Below are positions 5,476 through 6,017 of a DNA stretch of 6,017 bases, piece by piece. Each line of letters opens with the position of its first letter. Position 1 is the stretch's first letter. The notes below the pieces were generated by a model. The model was not told where the DNA came from. It did not search any database and saw only the letters and a list, made by a program, of their open reading frames with translations. Source of the DNA: Thermoanaerobacterium sp. (GTDB lineage: Bacteria > Bacillota > Thermoanaerobacteria > Thermoanaerobacterales > Thermoanaerobacteraceae). The position numbers and the translations under genes are program-made. The stretch lies in NCBI GenBank assembly GCA_029960905.1, contig JASBVU010000127.1, positions 1-6,017 of the forward strand, given 5' to 3'.

Positions 5476-6017
5476 ATGAAAATGCTAAATAGGCCAAGAA
5501 GACTTAGAGAGAACGAAATCATAAGAAGTATGATTAGAGAGACATCTATAAGCGTAGATGATTTGATATATCCTATGTTTGTCGTACCTGGAGAAAACAT
5601 AAAAGAAGAAATTAGTGCAATGCCTGGAGTCTATCGTTATTCTGTAGACAAGCTTATAAATGAGGTCAAAGAAGTATATGATTTAAGAATACCTGCCGTC
5701 CTGCTTTTTGGTATACCATCAAAGAAAGATGAATTAGGTTCTGAAGCTTACGATGAAAATGGAATAATTCAACGAGCTGTAAAATCTATAAAGGAGTCAA
5801 TTCCACAAATGATTGTCATCACTGATGTATGCATGTGTGAGTATACAAGCCATGGCCATTGCGGCATTGTAAGAGATGGTTATGTACAAAATGATGAGAC
5901 AGTTTCATACATAGCAAAAATAGCATTGTCGCACGTCAAGGCAGGTGCAGACATCGTGGCACCTTCTGACATGATGGATGGACGTGTAAAAGCAATAAGA
6001 GATGTTTTAGATGAAAA
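5476..6017 (+). CDS. hemB: Porphobilinogen synthase (5-aminolevulinate dehydratase) HemB, N-terminal part; runs off the right edge
   Basis: HemB condenses two 5-aminolevulinate molecules to porphobilinogen, the first step common to heme, siroheme and corrinoid synthesis, in the cytoplasm. The visible 180 residues are the N-terminal half: [14 protein letters not shown] (6-19), [11 protein letters not shown] (29-39), MPGVYRYS (49-56), VLLFGIP (75-81), then the zinc-type metal site C119-x-C121-x7-C129 in [14 protein letters not shown], and [14 protein letters not shown] (157-170). The cysteine site marks the Zn-dependent class rather than the Mg-only class. The two active-site lysines lie beyond the edge. 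The start is the ATG at 5476 with GAGAGGTG (5463-5470); an ATG at 5482 is possible but less well spaced. It diverges from the sulfite reductase gene, whose product needs siroheme. Confidence 0.95.
   Translation, partial: MKMLNRPRRLRENEIIRSMIRETSISVDDLIYPMFVVPGENIKEEISAMPGVYRYSVDKLINEVKEVYDLRIPAVLLFGIPSKKDELGSEAYDENGIIQRAVKSIKESIPQMIVITDVCMCEYTSHGHCGIVRDGYVQNDETVSYIAKIALSHVKAGADIVAPSDMMDGRVKAIRDVLDE

Noticed and set aside
5370..5600. Minus-strand open frame of 76 codons with hydrophobic stretches, possible small membrane protein
   Set aside because: It is antisense to the start of hemB and crosses both divergent promoters; no ribosome site precedes it.

Overview
The window is AT-rich, with strong AGGAGG ribosome-binding sites and tightly packed genes. 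Its proteins resemble those of clostridial anaerobes; a Thermoanaerobacterium/Thermoanaerobacter-like thermophile is my guess from memory of such sequences, not a tested assignment. Nothing in it looks like a mobile element, CRISPR array, rRNA or tRNA.

Layout: almost everything from 5288 down to 1 lies on the minus strand and reads as one sulfur-assimilation operon. A promoter with a perfect TTGACA box (5345-5373) precedes, in transcription order: a compact siroheme/ferredoxin-type sulfite reductase (5288-4416), a ThiS-family sulfur carrier (4404-4195), a ThiF/MoeB-family adenylyltransferase (4198-3377), a JAMM/MPN+ metalloprotease (3380-2967), a TusA-like protein (2943-2686), O-acetylhomoserine sulfhydrylase metY (2696-1472, broken by a frameshift), cysD (1404-604) and the N-terminal part of cysN (591 to the left edge). 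On the right, hemB (5476 to the right edge) is transcribed divergently from its own promoter. The only longer non-coding stretch is the 187-bp divergent promoter region (5289-5475). A 67-bp gap before cysD holds a perfect 17-bp dyad.

How it fits together: CysDN activates sulfate to APS, the sulfite reductase makes sulfide, and the carrier, adenylyltransferase, protease and MetY together match the protein-thiocarboxylate route to homocysteine described in Wolinella succinogenes (HcyS, HcyF, HcyD, MetY). There the carrier is unmasked by the protease, adenylated, charged with sulfide and used by MetY, and the protease then frees homocysteine. The carrier here ends in Gly-Gly-Gly-Ser-Arg rather than Gly-Gly, so it should need trimming, and the JAMM protease two genes downstream is the obvious candidate. 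The enzyme that reduces APS or PAPS to sulfite is not in the window.

Main oddities: the masked carrier tail, whose glycine codons also form the Shine-Dalgarno of the next gene; the metY frameshift; the TusA-like gene inside the cluster; and a CysD carrying a CC...CxxC cysteine pattern like that of Fe-S APS reductases.
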